NCBI GenBank assembly: GCA_905182985.1
Contig: CAJJDN010000160.1
Location: 115,268-151,797 of the forward strand
DNA from: Paramecium sonneborni
Lineage: Eukaryota; Ciliophora; Oligohymenophorea; Peniculida; Parameciidae
Reading direction: 5' to 3'
Length of the DNA: 36,530 bases
Positions 23,912 to 35,974 of the stretch are shown piece by piece. The notes under the pieces were generated by a model, which did not search any database, was not told where the DNA came from, and saw only the letters and a list, made by a program, of their open reading frames with translations. The translations under genes and the position numbers were made by a program. Positions within the stretch are counted from its first letter, which is position 1; the number at the start of each line of letters is the position of its first letter.

Positions 23912-26900
23912 ATGAATCCTCCTCCTGGTTTAGATAATGATAATGATGAATCTATTGGTCCTCCACCTGGCATAGACATTCCTAAAAAAAAGAAATTTCA
24001 CATCAATAAAAAATTAAGCTAACAATAAACATCATTAGAATCATTGAATCTTGAACTCAAAGTTACTGTGTAAGACTAACATTTCGATCAAGTATTGTCC
24101 ACTTCTCAACTTCTAGATACCCATCACTGATGAATATTTAGAACCTTCAATGAACAATTTAATTGCATTTGATGGTCATATATGTGACACCTCTGGATCT
24201 GATTCTTTGGCACTTTGGGATAAGGATATGAAATTGAAAAGAGAATTTAAAGGATTAATTGAAAACATGCCCTATTCATTAGTTGCAGTACATGATAAAA
24301 TTTATTTAATCTTCGGTGACACACTCCTTTTGATACAACCTGAAATTAATAAGAAGACCATTTTGATTGAATAACCACTTACAGCTTTTTGTGTTTCAGA
24401 TCATACCAATCCAAGGTAGTCTCATATACATACCTAGAATTGTAGGTGTCAATGAAGGGGAAATAATCTTATGGAAAACCTCTAATTTAGGCAAACCCAA
24501 TCTTTAGGAACCCATCTTTAATAATTTTGTCTCTAAGTCCCAAACATTGATTGAACTATAAAAAATCTTATCTGACAAGTTTGATGATTGTGATGATCTG
24601 TTAATGTTATAAAATGGATTAGTTTTTGCGAAATAAAAAAAAATAGGTGAAGTATTTATTGTAGATTTTGAAAATGATCAATTAGAAGAATTGTAAACTA
24701 CATATGGTTGTGCCGTAACATGTTGGACAACCATATCATATGATACAATTGCATTTGCATCAAATGGTTAAATTGTATTAACTAAATTCTTATCAAATAA
24801 ATAAGCAATTGTATAAATTGTATTGAGTTCATCCAAAGACGATATTCATCATGGATTGTGTTACTAAAATAATAAGATATTTTCAATAAATAAAAATGCT
24901 GTCGTATCATCTTGGAATATTCTTTCTGGAGAGAGAATTAAAACTTTTGATGTAAAATTCTGTCCTGGAGTATACTCTCTATAATTGATGAATTCTGATT
25001 TTATTATTGCTGAACATAAAGTGAAAAAGGATTTCATTCTATTGAATATGAATCTAGAAAAATAATTCTTCTACAAAGCAAGAGTTAAATAAGTCTTACA
25101 TTGTTGTTCTAGTCCAAATGGATAATTCATTGCACTAGTCTAAAAATGTGGTTTACTTTATGATGAAGAAGTGATATTTCACATTGAAATTGAAATCTAT
25201 CCACTTGAAAATAAATTGGAATTTGAACGAAGAAAAGAAATTGATAATTTAGAAATAAAGACTGTAATGTTTTTAGATGATTCAACCATTCAATATATTT
25301 TGAAAATCTCAAAGAGTGTGAATCCACTCCTTGTGAAATGGAATTATATAAATAATGAGTGGAATGAATAGGAAATGTTAGTAGAAAAATATAAGAGTTG
25401 TCAACTGTATTAGAGTAGATCAGCATTCAGTTATGATTTTAGATTAGGTTCAACATAATAATTCAATCTGTTTGGTCCGAAGAGAGTTGAAAATAATAAT
25501 AATTTAATTAGTGGAATCAGTGTTTATGATGAGAATGTAAAAAGATTATTGAAAGTGTAATTCCAATAACAATTTAATGCAGATGTATTTGGAATGCCTT
25601 GTAAAGATTTACTTTATGTTCTAAATAATAAAAATTAAATAGAAGTTTGGTAGNATACCAATCCAAGGTAGTCTCATATACATACCTAGAATTGTAGGTG
25701 TCAATGAAGGGGAAATAATCTTATGGAAAACCTCTAATTTAGGCAAACCCAATCTTTAGGAACCCATCTTTAATAATTTTGTCTCTAAGTCCCAAACATT
25801 GATTGAACTATAAAAAATCTTATCTGACAAGTTTGATGATTGTGATGATCTGTTAATGTTATAAAATGGATTAGTTTTTGCGAAATAAAAAAAAATAGGT
25901 GAAGTATTTATTGTAGATTTTGAAAATGATCAATTAGAAGAATTGTAAACTACATATGGTTGTGCCGTAACATGTTGGACAACCATATCATATGATACAA
26001 TTGCATTTGCATCAAATGGTTAAATTGTATTAACTAAATTCTTATCAAATAAATAAGCAATTGTATAAATTGTATTGAGTTCATCCAAAGACGATATTCA
26101 TCATGGATTGTGTTACTAAAATAATAAGATATTTTCAATAAATAAAAATGCTGTCGTATCATCTTGGAATATTCTTTCTGGAGAGAGAATTAAAACTTTT
26201 GATGTAAAATTCTGTCCTGGAGTATACTCTCTATAATTGATGAATTCTGATTTTATTATTGCTGAACATAAAGTGAAAAAGGATTTCATTCTATTGAATA
26301 TGAATCTAGAAAAATAATTCTTCTACAAAGCAAGAGTTAAATAAGTCTTACATTGTTGTTCTAGTCCAAATGGATAATTCATTGCACTAGTCTAAAAATG
26401 TGGTTTACTTTATGATGAAGAAGTGATATTTCACATTGAAATTGAAATCTATCCACTTGAAAATAAATTGGAATTTGAACGAAGAAAAGAAATTGATAAT
26501 TTAGAAATAAAGACTGTAATGTTTTTAGATGATTCAACCATTCAATATATTTTGAAAATCTCAAAGAGTGTGAATCCACTCCTTGTGAAATGGAATTATA
26601 TAAATAATGAGTGGAATGAATAGGAAATGTTAGTAGAAAAATATAAGAGTTGTCAACTGTATTAGAGTAGATCAGCATTCAGTTATGATTTTAGATTAGG
26701 TTCAACATAATAATTCAATCTGTTTGGTCCGAAGAGAGTTGAAAATAATAATAATTTAATTAGTGGAATCAGTGTTTATGATGAGAATGTAAAAAGATTA
26801 TTGAAAGTGTAATTCCAATAACAATTTAATGCAGATGTATTTGGAATGCCTTGTAAAGATTTACTTTATGTTCTAAATAATAAAAATTAAATAGAAGTTT

Positions 26901-27274
26901 GGTAGATCAATACACAATAATAGATTTAGAAAGGTATTTAGATATGATTAAATAGTGTAGCGGATTGTAGGCCAAGTTTAGTGAAATAGATAAAATTCAG
27001 TGAGCAATATCTATTTTTGAATGGGCAATCTGAATGGATAATTAGAGATTTGAAGTTGAGTTAGATATGCAAGAGTAAAGGGGGATTGATCAATAAGTGT
27101 TTGTTCTTGAATTAGAAATGTATAATAAATCAAAAGTAGAATTTATATGTATGGGATTTGGGTAGTAATTAATGCAAGGAAATAGAAATATTCTTAGTGT
27201 ACGACTTTTGTTTGGTGTAGAATAATAAGATTTTGGTAATAGGAGAATCGACTATTAAATAGTTGAGTTTATGA
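23912..27274 (+). CDS. WD-repeat-like protein, interrupted in this assembly by a 1,251-bp duplication
   Basis: ATG is at 23912, 42 bp after the antigen stop, and TGA at 27272-27274. Introns are 24092-24116 (25 nt), 24416-24437 (22 nt, repeated at 25668-25689) and 26934-26960 (27 nt). The literal sequence holds 24403-25653 twice, around an N at 25654. Removing one copy gives a continuous frame of 678 residues. The N-terminus has two proline-glycine motifs (NPPPGLD, GPPPGID) and a basic patch (KKKKF). The rest is beta-rich with degenerate WD-like blades (SDSLALWDKDMKLKREFKG, VVSSWNILSGERIKTFD, NLYVWDLGSNQCKEIEIF). A scaffold role is the most that can be said. I cannot assign an orthologue. Confidence 0.7.
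24403..25653 (+). repeat. First copy of 1,251-bp direct duplication
   Basis: I find no difference between this copy and 25655-26905. It starts within the exon upstream of intron 24416-24437 and ends at GAAGTTTGGTAG. Confidence 0.95.
25654..25654. other. Single N (assembly join)
   Basis: This is the only ambiguous base in the window. It lies exactly between two identical 1,251-bp copies and so marks a contig join. Confidence 0.97.
25655..26905 (+). repeat. Second copy of 1,251-bp direct duplication
   Basis: This copy is the same as 24403-25653. The true downstream exon continues from its end (ATC AAT ACA...). Confidence 0.95.
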
Positions 27275-27324
27275 TTTAAGCAATATATGTATAGATAGAA
27301 GCTAATTTAAATATAATTAAAAGA

Positions 27325-28362
27325 ATGTGTGATGATTCTCGATACATTTTGGATGAGTTATTTGGGAAGGAGAGAAATGTTGTAGCAAGTAAGAGAAAGA
27401 ATGATGCTCACTATTGGAATGAAGATGTGTGTAAAAACATCTTAGTTTCTAAATGTTTTAACGACTTATGGAAACATACAAAATATGATCATGAGGGAGA
27501 GTGTAGCAAAAGACATGATCAATTCTTTATTAATGAATTTAATTGTGATCGTAGTATTAAGAAGTAATAGAGAGAGAAGAAATACATTGAAGAGGCAATA
27601 GGTTTAGTATGAACCTGATAATTATGTTAGCTTACATCCAAGACAAATTGAAGGAAGTAGACAAGATCTTGACTAAACATGAAGAATAAGTTGAATAATC
27701 TAGTAAACTATAAGTAGCTGATCGACCAAAAGAGATCCAAGATAGACTTGACAATATGGAAAGATAGATCAATCTCTTGACAGATCAATCTGAAAAGATG
27801 GGAGAATAAGGTAAGATTGAAGAATCTGAGAGATTGATCATGGAAGCAGATAATCTTAAAAAAGCCAGAGAAGACGTATTACTTGCTTATGAGGGTACCA
27901 ATAATCCATTTAAAACTTATAAAATATGTGAGGTGTGTGGAGCAAGATAATCTCTCTATGAGACTGAAAACAAAGTCAAGTATATTTTATTTCATTATAA
28001 TCATTAGGACTCATCTAGATGGGAGAATTCATCAAGGATTTTCTACTATCAGAGTTGAATTATAAAAATTATAATAAAGAAGACTTCAATTAGAAAAGAT
28101 TCTAGATGAAGAGGCTAGAAAATAAGAATTTAAGGAGGATATTGCTAAAGATGTTTAATTGGATAAAGAAAAACTTATTAAGGATAAAAAGGAAAAAGAA
28201 AGATCTAGAAGTAGAGATGTTTCAAGAGATAAAAGTAAGAAAAAAAGCAGTAAAAAGAAAAAGGAAAAGGAGAAAGAAAAAGAAAAAGAAAGAAGTAAAT
28301 CAAGAAAGCATAACAAGTAAAAATATCTATTAATGTAATTTAGGAAACACCATAAACATTGA
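27325..28362 (+). CDS. LUC7-like U1 snRNP splicing factor, 326 aa
   Basis: ATG is at 27325, 50 bp after the WD gene, and TGA at 28360-28362. Introns 27602-27630 (29 nt) and 27980-28007 (28 nt) restore frame. LUC7 proteins sit in the U1 snRNP and help choose 5' splice sites. The N-terminus (RYILDELFGKERN) and first zinc finger (EDVCKN...KCFNDL...GECSKRHD) follow the family. A coiled coil follows (ERLIMEADNLKKAREDVLLA). The second zinc finger is ICEVCGARQSL...THLDGRIHQGF. The tail is basic with RS dipeptides (KERSRSRDVSRDKSKKKSSK, then a KEKEKE run). Several conserved residues of the first finger region differ from the animal form (FNDLWKHTKYDHEGEC), but spacing is kept. Confidence 0.92.
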
Positions 28363-28480
28363 AATATTAAAAATATTTCCAATTGTGTAAATATTATTCT
28401 TTTTTTTTCCCATTTATTTTTTTTTTGTTTTCCATCTAAACCTTAAATCTTTATATATATATATATATTTTAATATAATA
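28363..28480. terminator. Convergent 3' intergenic region with TA microsatellite
   Basis: This is 118 bp between the convergent stops of LUC7-like and gamma-COP. It has T runs and a (TA)n tract at about 28452-28468. It must hold both 3' UTRs and polyadenylation sites; no specific signal can be pinned down. Confidence 0.4.
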
Positions 28481-31326
28481 TCAACCAAGGGTTTCAACAA
28501 TGTTTGTACTTAAATTATCATCCTCAGATTTACTCTTTATTTTCAATACACATCCTATATTTTATTAAAATCCAATCTAACAAATCACTAATGCATTCTT
28601 AGCATCCAAATACTTCCCTGACAGTAATAAAGTATGAAACTTATTTTGAGTTTATATTTAATCTGAATTATCGCAAACTTAAAATCCTAAAATTTGTTAA
28701 TTTCTAAATTCATACCGAAATGCTTTACTAATTCCTTTATTGCTATATCTGTATTCTTATAATCTAATTGATATGTAGCTGACATCTCTTATGATTTTAA
28801 TGATTCCCATTCACTCTGGAATTTTCTATATTAAATTAACTCATAAATCTTACTTAAACCATTGTATTGGTAAGAAGAAGTCACTATATGTAATCATAAA
28901 GTCTTCAGTTTAATATTCATCCTAATAACTGGTGCCATTTTCATTCACAGTAAATGTCAATATACTTTAAATGTTAGAAGAAACTAATCTCAAATTTGGA
29001 TTGAATTGTAAACCCACCAATATATTAGATGCACATTATGGTTGAATTTACTTAGCAGGTACAATTCTCTCAAATTAAAGATTTTAATTCTTTATTGTCA
29101 ATTCCAAAGAAACATCATTCAATGTAACATTGTCTAAAGTGTTCTTAACTTTATATTCCAAAATTATATGATTATCAAAAAAGTGTTTTACTACTGTGAC
29201 TAAATATTCACATTTTGAATCAGTCAAATTTATAGCTCTTGATGATTTTCTTAAAACACCATAATCACAAAAGATTGTACTCTCCTTGAATAATTTCTTA
29301 TAAGTTTCAAATCCAGATTCAGCTTCATGAGTTTAAATTAATTCTTCTTCAACTAATTCTTATAATACTTCTGTCTTTTTAATTTTTCCTTTGTTTTATT
29401 CTGCATATGCCATAATCTTTTCTAATTGTAATACCTCTTCATTTGATTATTGAATTTCCTAAATGTTTTATTATAAATAAGCTTCAATAGCATCTAACTC
29501 TTCAATTGATAATGGATTATTTTCTTCTTTTGGTGCAGCTGATTCACTAACATAGAATCTTGAACGATTTCTGACTTCTTCATCAGGATCTTAAGCAGCT
29601 GCCTAAAGTAATTCAAGTAAATTAGCCTTTTCATTAGGATAGTGAAGTAGGAATTTACCAAGTACACCTACTGCTGCAGCTCTAATTTCAGCATCTTCAA
29701 GATGAAGTCTATTGTTTACAATCCTTATCACTCTTGTAGGACATTACTTTTTTGAAGCCTCTCTATTCAAAATACTCAACACACTTAATTATAAGGCACT
29801 ATGTTAACAATCCTCAATGTAATCAGCTAATGCCATTATTGCACTTTCTCTTGCTTCAGGAATCTCATGAATAATAAATTCAAAGATTTCAACTGAATAC
29901 TTTTTAAACTCTTATGAGGCTTCACATTTAAAAGTCTATTATAGGAAATTAATTATAGGTTTCCATTTAGTTGGTGAATTCTTTGCCAACGCTTTAACAC
30001 TTCTAAGTACATCAATTTTAAATTCATCACTCATATCATTTAAATATTCATAAATTTGATTTAAGAGTCTCTCAATATTTGTCTCTTAACAAACCTTCAA
30101 TAATATTGAAACTGCCAAAGATGACAATGATTTATTTGAATCTTAAATTAATGGTTCTATTTATGAAGGTTAAATAAGAGATCTTCTTATTGGATTCGAT
30201 ATCAATCTGTTTAATATTTTCAAAGCCACAAACTTATTGATCACATTACTTGATTACAAGAAGAGTGTCACTACTGAAACCATTTATTAAAGATCCTTAT
30301 TTGAAAGGGATTTCAAATCACACAATGCTTTACAAGCTTCAAAAATCACAATCTCTTAAGATTTTAGTATTTATCTTAACAAATATTCAGTGAACAACTA
30401 AATATTAAATAATTCACACTTACTTTTTCATATTGTTGATCCAATTCATCACTATTGAGTATCTCTCTAATGAAACGTATTACCTACATGTTAGCAATAG
30501 GAACAAGAGTCTCTTTAGTCAATCCAGTTAAGATTTTCGTAAAAGTAACTTTGTCATTACTTTTTATTTCATGAAGTAATATTAATGCATGAAAACTATT
30601 TTATGGATATTTAGAATTCAGTCTGTCAGCTACTTCATTAGTCCACTTTCTTATAAAATCAGAACTTATTCTGAATATCTATAAACCAGCTATCAATGCT
30701 GCACTTGATATTGGCTAACTCTTCTCTAAAATTGCCTTTATTAATATAAAATTATATTTCTTACATTTTTCAAATATCTGTCCAATTATACTAAATTTGA
30801 TTAATCAAGAACATAGGGTAGTGTTCGTAAAGCATTTATTCTAAATAAATCATTCTTAGATGTAATGTCTTTGGCCAAACAACTAATTACTACATACATC
30901 GAATTCTCATCTTTGAATTCCTATAATTTTATCAAACCATAGTTACTTTAATCATCAAATAAATCATTCTTCTCAAATCCACATTGTTTGAAGAAAACAA
31001 TTTTGTTATTCCAAAAAATAAACTCAAAGATTCTTAATCATTAAATTTCTCACCCTAAAATTAATTTATCAACATCAAAACATACTTAATTGATTAGATA
31101 TATCAATTTCGAAAGTATTTATCTGCATTTCTTGTCTTATAATTAAGGATCATTAAAACACCTGGATTCTAGCAATACACTTGACTTTTGCAAATTGTGG
31201 TATGGTTCAGATTCTAAGATCATAAGTTTTATACTTACCCAATGCCTTCTTATCTTCACCACTCGGATTTGATAAAGTTGAGATCTACTTACTGATGATT
31301 TCCCTCACATACTATAATGTGGACAT
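28481..31326 (-). CDS. Coatomer subunit gamma (gamma-COP), 885 aa
   Basis: ATG is at 31326-31324 and TGA at 28483-28481. Seven introns (28618-28640, 28826-28853, 30398-30423, 30736-30764, 30921-30946, 31055-31085, 31214-31238; 23-31 nt) sum so that 885 residues remain, close to the usual ~875. Gamma-COP is part of the adaptor-like half of the COPI coat for Golgi-to-ER and intra-Golgi vesicles. The N-terminal adaptin HEAT repeats carry family blocks (CRQILSKLIYLINQGEKF, SNNVDLRRMIYLMIK, SCLAKDITSKNDLFRINALR, MSDEFKIDVLRSVKALAK, HLEDAEIRAAAVGVLGKF). An acidic linker leads to the C-terminal appendage, ending STNIVETLG. All exon joins agree with the family alignment I know, so the model is firm. 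Confidence 0.94.
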
Positions 31327-33545
31327 GTGTACTTTAATTAATTATATTAAAAAATATTATTTCTACAAATTATTATCTCACCTTTTACTTATATTAGAAT
31401 CTCTGATTCACATTCCTAATCAATTAACTCATACATCATAATTTTAAATATATTTCTACTATTATTGTTACTATCTCACTTCATAATTTACAGTATCTAA
31501 TTTATAATTTTTATTCAACTTTCTACTAATTAAATTAGAGCGATTGATTGATGATGTATATCTTATAAGTAATGTAAGTTAACTATTTGTTATACATTTT
31601 TATTTTTTGTAATCAATTATTTTTATTTTATTCCATTTTTATGATAAAACTTCATTATTCTTAAATTTGAGTATGTTTGAAACCAAAAATTATATTCTAG
31701 AAATATCATATACTTAATTAAATATTTTCAATATATAATAATTTTGAACCTACAGTTACCTCCAATACAACTTATATACATTTTCTCTTATATATCATTC
31801 TCGAATCTAAAAATAAATATCATTCAATCTGAACATCCTTATAGGCCTCTCTAAAAGGTTCTTACAATAAAATAAACAAAATAGGATAAGAAAAAAAACA
31901 AGTCAGTCACTACTATCATAACATTACTTAAATTAAGCAAAATAAGAAATTATATATCTCTGATTTACTCTAAACATGGTATTCAAAAAATAGATTCATA
32001 AAAGGTATTAATAATCATAATCTTTTTAATCAAATTGATTTGCTTAATTATTTTATCTAAGCCTATTTATATTATTTCATACTGTAAAAGCAAAGCTCAC
32101 TTGGTTATCAAAAATATAGAATAAATTACCTCAATATTTCTCAGAGATATTATGAAGTTTTGATTAAACTTTAAGAGTGAAATTTTTGGCCTCTCGCTAT
32201 TTGAAGAATTATATATATAATCAAAAAAAATATTTGATGAAATAATTGCTTTTATATGAAAAAGTTGAGCGAAAATTTGAAAAAATCTGAGACATATGAT
32301 ATGAAATTAAAGAATATTAATTAATTTGATAAAACAGAAAGTCTTTTTAGAATTATGATCTAAATAATAAGGTATTCTAATGATAGAGACGATCAGAAGT
32401 TATATTAAAAAAAGTTTCAGCTGAAAAATAGTTTTATATAGAAGGGGATTTAATGATAGTAAAAGATTTTACTTTTCGTTTGAAATTAATTTTCAAAATA
32501 AATGGTTCTTTCAAGTAAAGATATTATAATTAGATATCTAGATAGGATTTACTCAATGAATGATAAAATTCATCTATTTAATAAATAATACTAAAATATT
32601 GAATTGAGTATGAACACTTATTTTTATCTTAAGTTACAAGATTTACTATTTGTGCTTAATCATCATTTTTAATAAAATTTTAATTTTAGCAATTATGATT
32701 TACATAATTATGATAAAATGCTACATTAATTTAATTTGATAATAATTAAAGTAAAAGTAAGTAGAAAGTTCTATATTAATTAGATATTCTAAATTTTAGT
32801 GAGCATAATCATCTAATTGATTGAAGGATCTTTTGAATTCTTAGATTTTCATGTCTATAGAATTTGGTAATGTCATTAGAAATAAAAAAAACAACTTAAA
32901 AAAGGGAATGAGAATATTTGTTATGATATTTCATTAAGAAAGTAACAATCTTGAATAATTTAGGTAAGTGATTAGAAGAAATCTAACTTTGAATTGTTTT
33001 TTTTTGGTTAAAGGAAATGAATAAGATTGAAAAATAAAATTGGAGAATATTTAAAAGAATAAAAAATAATCTAAGCATTAAATTGTTTGAATTACATTCT
33101 TGGCTATTTTAATTCTTGGATAGAAATATATATTATTGATAAAAATGAAATCTAATCCGTTAATATTGCAAATACAAATAAATAACTAAAAAATTTAAAG
33201 TTTTTAAGAATAAATTATGCTAAATTTCGGATTCTGAAAGATGAAATTGTACAATATTTTGTCTGAAATGGAAGAATAGAGGGTGATATGAATATAGTTC
33301 ATATAATTTTTAGTTAAAAATCTACATAAAGAACAGAAAATTGAGAAGCCTTAATTGGTAAGGATAGTAAAATCCGTCAAAAAATAAATTATAAACTATG
33401 TTGATTGTAAATATTTTTGTAGTGCATAAAGAATAAATGTTTTTCATTGTTTAAGGTTTGTAATTGGTAATTTTTTTTAAAGTAGATTCTAAATTTTGAA
33501 TAATCAGCTTAACAAAAGAATGATTTCTTATGAATTAAAATAATT
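31327..33545. other. Long gene-poor region with possible decayed coding pieces
   Basis: At 2.2 kb this is several times the usual Paramecium intergenic length. The left 1 kb is featureless AT-rich DNA. A 58-codon frame at about 32384-32560 (EKQFYIEGDLMIVKDFTFRL) and the stretch 32851-33273 look like protein but are short or broken. No RNA gene was recognised. Confidence 0.5.
32851..33273 (+). pseudogene. Possible decayed gene, leucine-rich segment
   Basis: An ATG frame (MSIEFGNVIRNKKNNLKKGM) runs from about 32851 to a TGA near 33028. A second frame then gives GEYLKEQKIIQALNCLNYIL and NKQLKNLKFLRINYAKFRIL before a TGA near 33273. The second part has leucine-repeat-like spacing. Two frames and no intron joining them suggest a relic, but the evidence is only composition. 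Confidence 0.25.
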
Positions 33546-34994
33546 ATGTTACCTTATGAGAATTCTCTTTTCACTGTTTAAGTAATCAGGAAGCATTTCT
33601 TTAAAGACAAAAACTATTCTTTGTATTTGTTCCCTGATGAACTTGTTATGACTGATGTATGAAGTACTTTTATATTGATTAGGACATCTCTAAATAACCT
33701 AAGTACAATCTTAAGATGAATCTCACAACTACAATAAAGTGGATTCTTGAAGAAAAACGTATAGTGGGTTTCGAATTTTCTTATAATAATGGATTTAAGA
33801 TAGTTTACGGACCCAAACTAAATTTACTAAAAGAAATGATAGCTGGAAAAATATTTTATCAGCCAATTCTTTCTTTTTATCAATTTTAAATGGAAATGGG
33901 AAGTGGTATGACAGGATCTGTCTATAGATGTGTTGCTGCAGACAATGCCAATTTATACTACGCCATAAAAAAGATTGACAAATTGAAGATAGCTCAACAT
34001 GAAGGTGGAATAGTAAGAATCTTCATCAATATTATATTTATTAGCCGTAATTAGTTCATGAACTCTCTCTATTATCTATGCTATCCCATCCAAACATAGT
34101 CAAACTCAAGGAAACTTATGCTGACAATTAATATTATTACATTATAATGGAATATATCAATGGCAGAACCCTATATTCTGAGCTCTCTAGTAGGCAATAT
34201 GGGCTGTCAATTGCAGAAACTATCAAAATTATGAGAGTTAACTATTTTCAATAATATTTTAGGAGCTATTGGAAGCCGTTTCATACATACATGACAAAGG
34301 AGTAATGCACCGTGATATCAATCCACTCAATATAATGAAAGCTGACACAGTAAAATTAATAGATTTTGGCTTGGCGAGGAAAATTAAAAACCAATTGAAT
34401 TTTCCAACGTCAGGCACACCTGGATATATGGCACCTGAAATAATCAATTATAATAAGGATAAATAATATGATGAAAAAGCTGACATCTATAGTCTTGGAT
34501 GTCTACTTTACAAACTGTAATAATTTTTCTATAATATTAGATTAACTGGAGAAAATCTCTTTAACTCTAAATCAGCTAAATAAACTATCTATTAAGTTAA
34601 CAAAGATGGGTTTTTTGAATTGAAAAAGCAACCTTAACATCCTGAAGCCAATTCTATGAAAATGGAGCAGCTCTTTGTCTTGTTGCCATATATGCTTGAA
34701 ACTGATCCATCGAATCGTTTATCTGCTAAAATTTGTCTCACTATCATCGAAGAGATTGATAACAACAATTAAAACATAGACAGGCTTATTAAGAAGATTT
34801 TAGTTAGAAGATCACTCAATACTACAACTATTGAAGAACAAAGAAGTTGTGAACGTCTATCGAAAGGAAAGATTGCAAAATAATCTATTGATGGAATCTC
34901 TAAAAAAAGCTTGGATGAACTCTCAGTCTTTACAAAAAAAGTTATGGTTTAGAATCAATAAAAAGTCATTCTCCCTCATAAAAAGTAGGCTTGA
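33546..34994 (+). CDS. Serine/threonine protein kinase with N-terminal extension, 446 aa
   Basis: ATG is at 33546 and TGA at 34992-34994. Introns 33657-33682, 34013-34044, 34237-34262 and 34517-34540 (26, 32, 26, 24 nt) restore 446 residues. Residues 1 to about 110 form a beta-rich extension (YSLYLFPDELVMTD, IVGFEFSYNNGFKIVYG) that resembles the PH-like region before many Paramecium kinases. The kinase domain has MGSGMTGSVYRC, YAIKKIDK, a C-helix HELSLLSMLSHPNIVKL, HRDINPLNIM, LIDFGLAR, GTPGYMAPEI and ADIYSLGCLLYKLLTGE. The catalytic-loop lysine of HRDIKPxN is Asn here; the Asp and metal-binding Asn are kept. The closest broad class is CaMK-like, but substrate and pathway cannot be read from the sequence. 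The tail is basic and Ser/Gln-rich. Confidence 0.88.
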
Positions 34995-35974
34995 CTCTTG
35001 AATAAATCATAATATATATTTCAAAGATTAAAATACACTTTAAATCTATTTAAATATATTTAAATCTACTTTGCTCCAATCAAAGATTTCTTTGAGAACG
35101 CTTATTGCAAAAGTCAACACAAATGCTTTTAAAATTATGACAAAACTCACTCAAAAGTCTTTTAAAATCAAGAGAAAAATCTAGATTTTACATTAATCCA
35201 TAAAATTTCTTATTAATTGATATTGGGAAAATCAAGTGCAAGTATTTAATCAAATAGATCTACATTCCTCCGAGGAAATTTAGTTAAATAAAATATCTCT
35301 TGAAACCTATAATAAACTAATATTGCAATTTTTTACCAAATAAAATTCTTAATCCTTCTCATAATATTTATTCATCTACTCAAGTCTAATCAAAATGTTA
35401 TTCTTATTAATACTCTAATTTATTTATTAACCTTGTTATTGCATCTTTTATGAGAACAGACAATTACGAATTAGGTTGCTGCTAATATAACCTTTTAATT
35501 TATACACAAAAATCAACTAAAACCCATTTCTCCAATTGATCCCAACATCAACTCATAGTAATCATAGATGATGGTTGTTTATTTTCTGCTTATTGCAACC
35601 CTCATTTGTTATCTTTCTCAATGAATCACTTCATTTAATTATATATTTTCTTGTTTGTGTTTAATAGTAAAATTAATTAACTAAAAAATATCGTTCTAAG
35701 AATTATTTTATAATCGCTATAATAGAAGATAAATTCATTCTACAGATGTATCCATCGTACGAGTTTTGCCAGAACCCGTTTGATCCTAACCCAATATAAA
35801 ACTACTTTATATCCAAATGATAAGTCGATATCTTAATAATAATTCTAAAAGTCAAAACCTTATTTATTACGTTATATATATTTCCAAAAACAATAATGAA
35901 TAATTTAACAAAAAAGATAAAATTTTTTAAAAAATTATTATAAATTTTTCCCTATATAAATTTAAAAATCAATC
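34995..35974. other. Gene-poor intergenic region containing a kinesin relic
   Basis: This is 980 bp between the kinase stop and the stop of the convergent surface antigen. Apart from the kinesin remnant at 35736-35880 (minus), it is AT-rich with no frame that I trust. Confidence 0.5.
35736..35880 (-). pseudogene. Kinesin motor-domain fragment (P-loop region)
   Basis: Minus-strand translation gives GFDFQNYYQDIDLSFGYKVV and, after a frame change near 35790-35800, ILGQDQTGSGKTRTMDTSVE then TGA. The second block is the kinesin ATP-binding loop (family pattern AYGQTGSGKTYTM) with one extra residue. The first block fits the FDxxF...GYN segment that precedes it. Nothing convincing of the rest of the motor survives downstream. 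A frameshift, an in-frame stop and the missing remainder make it a relic. Confidence 0.7.

Noticed and set aside
25127..26678. Paired ORFs at 25127-25426 and 26379-26678 (-) as a gene family
   Set aside because: They are antisense frames inside the duplicated WD-like segment, and the duplication itself is probably an assembly artefact.
28155..28382. Minus-strand Phe/Leu/Ser-rich ORF opposite the LUC7 tail
   Set aside because: It is the complement of the Lys/Glu/Arg-rich tail of the LUC7-like protein.
33341..33385. Possible tRNA gene (GCCTTAATTGGTAAGG resembles an A box)
   Set aside because: There is no B-box (GGTTCRANTCC-like) sequence at the right distance and no cloverleaf could be drawn.
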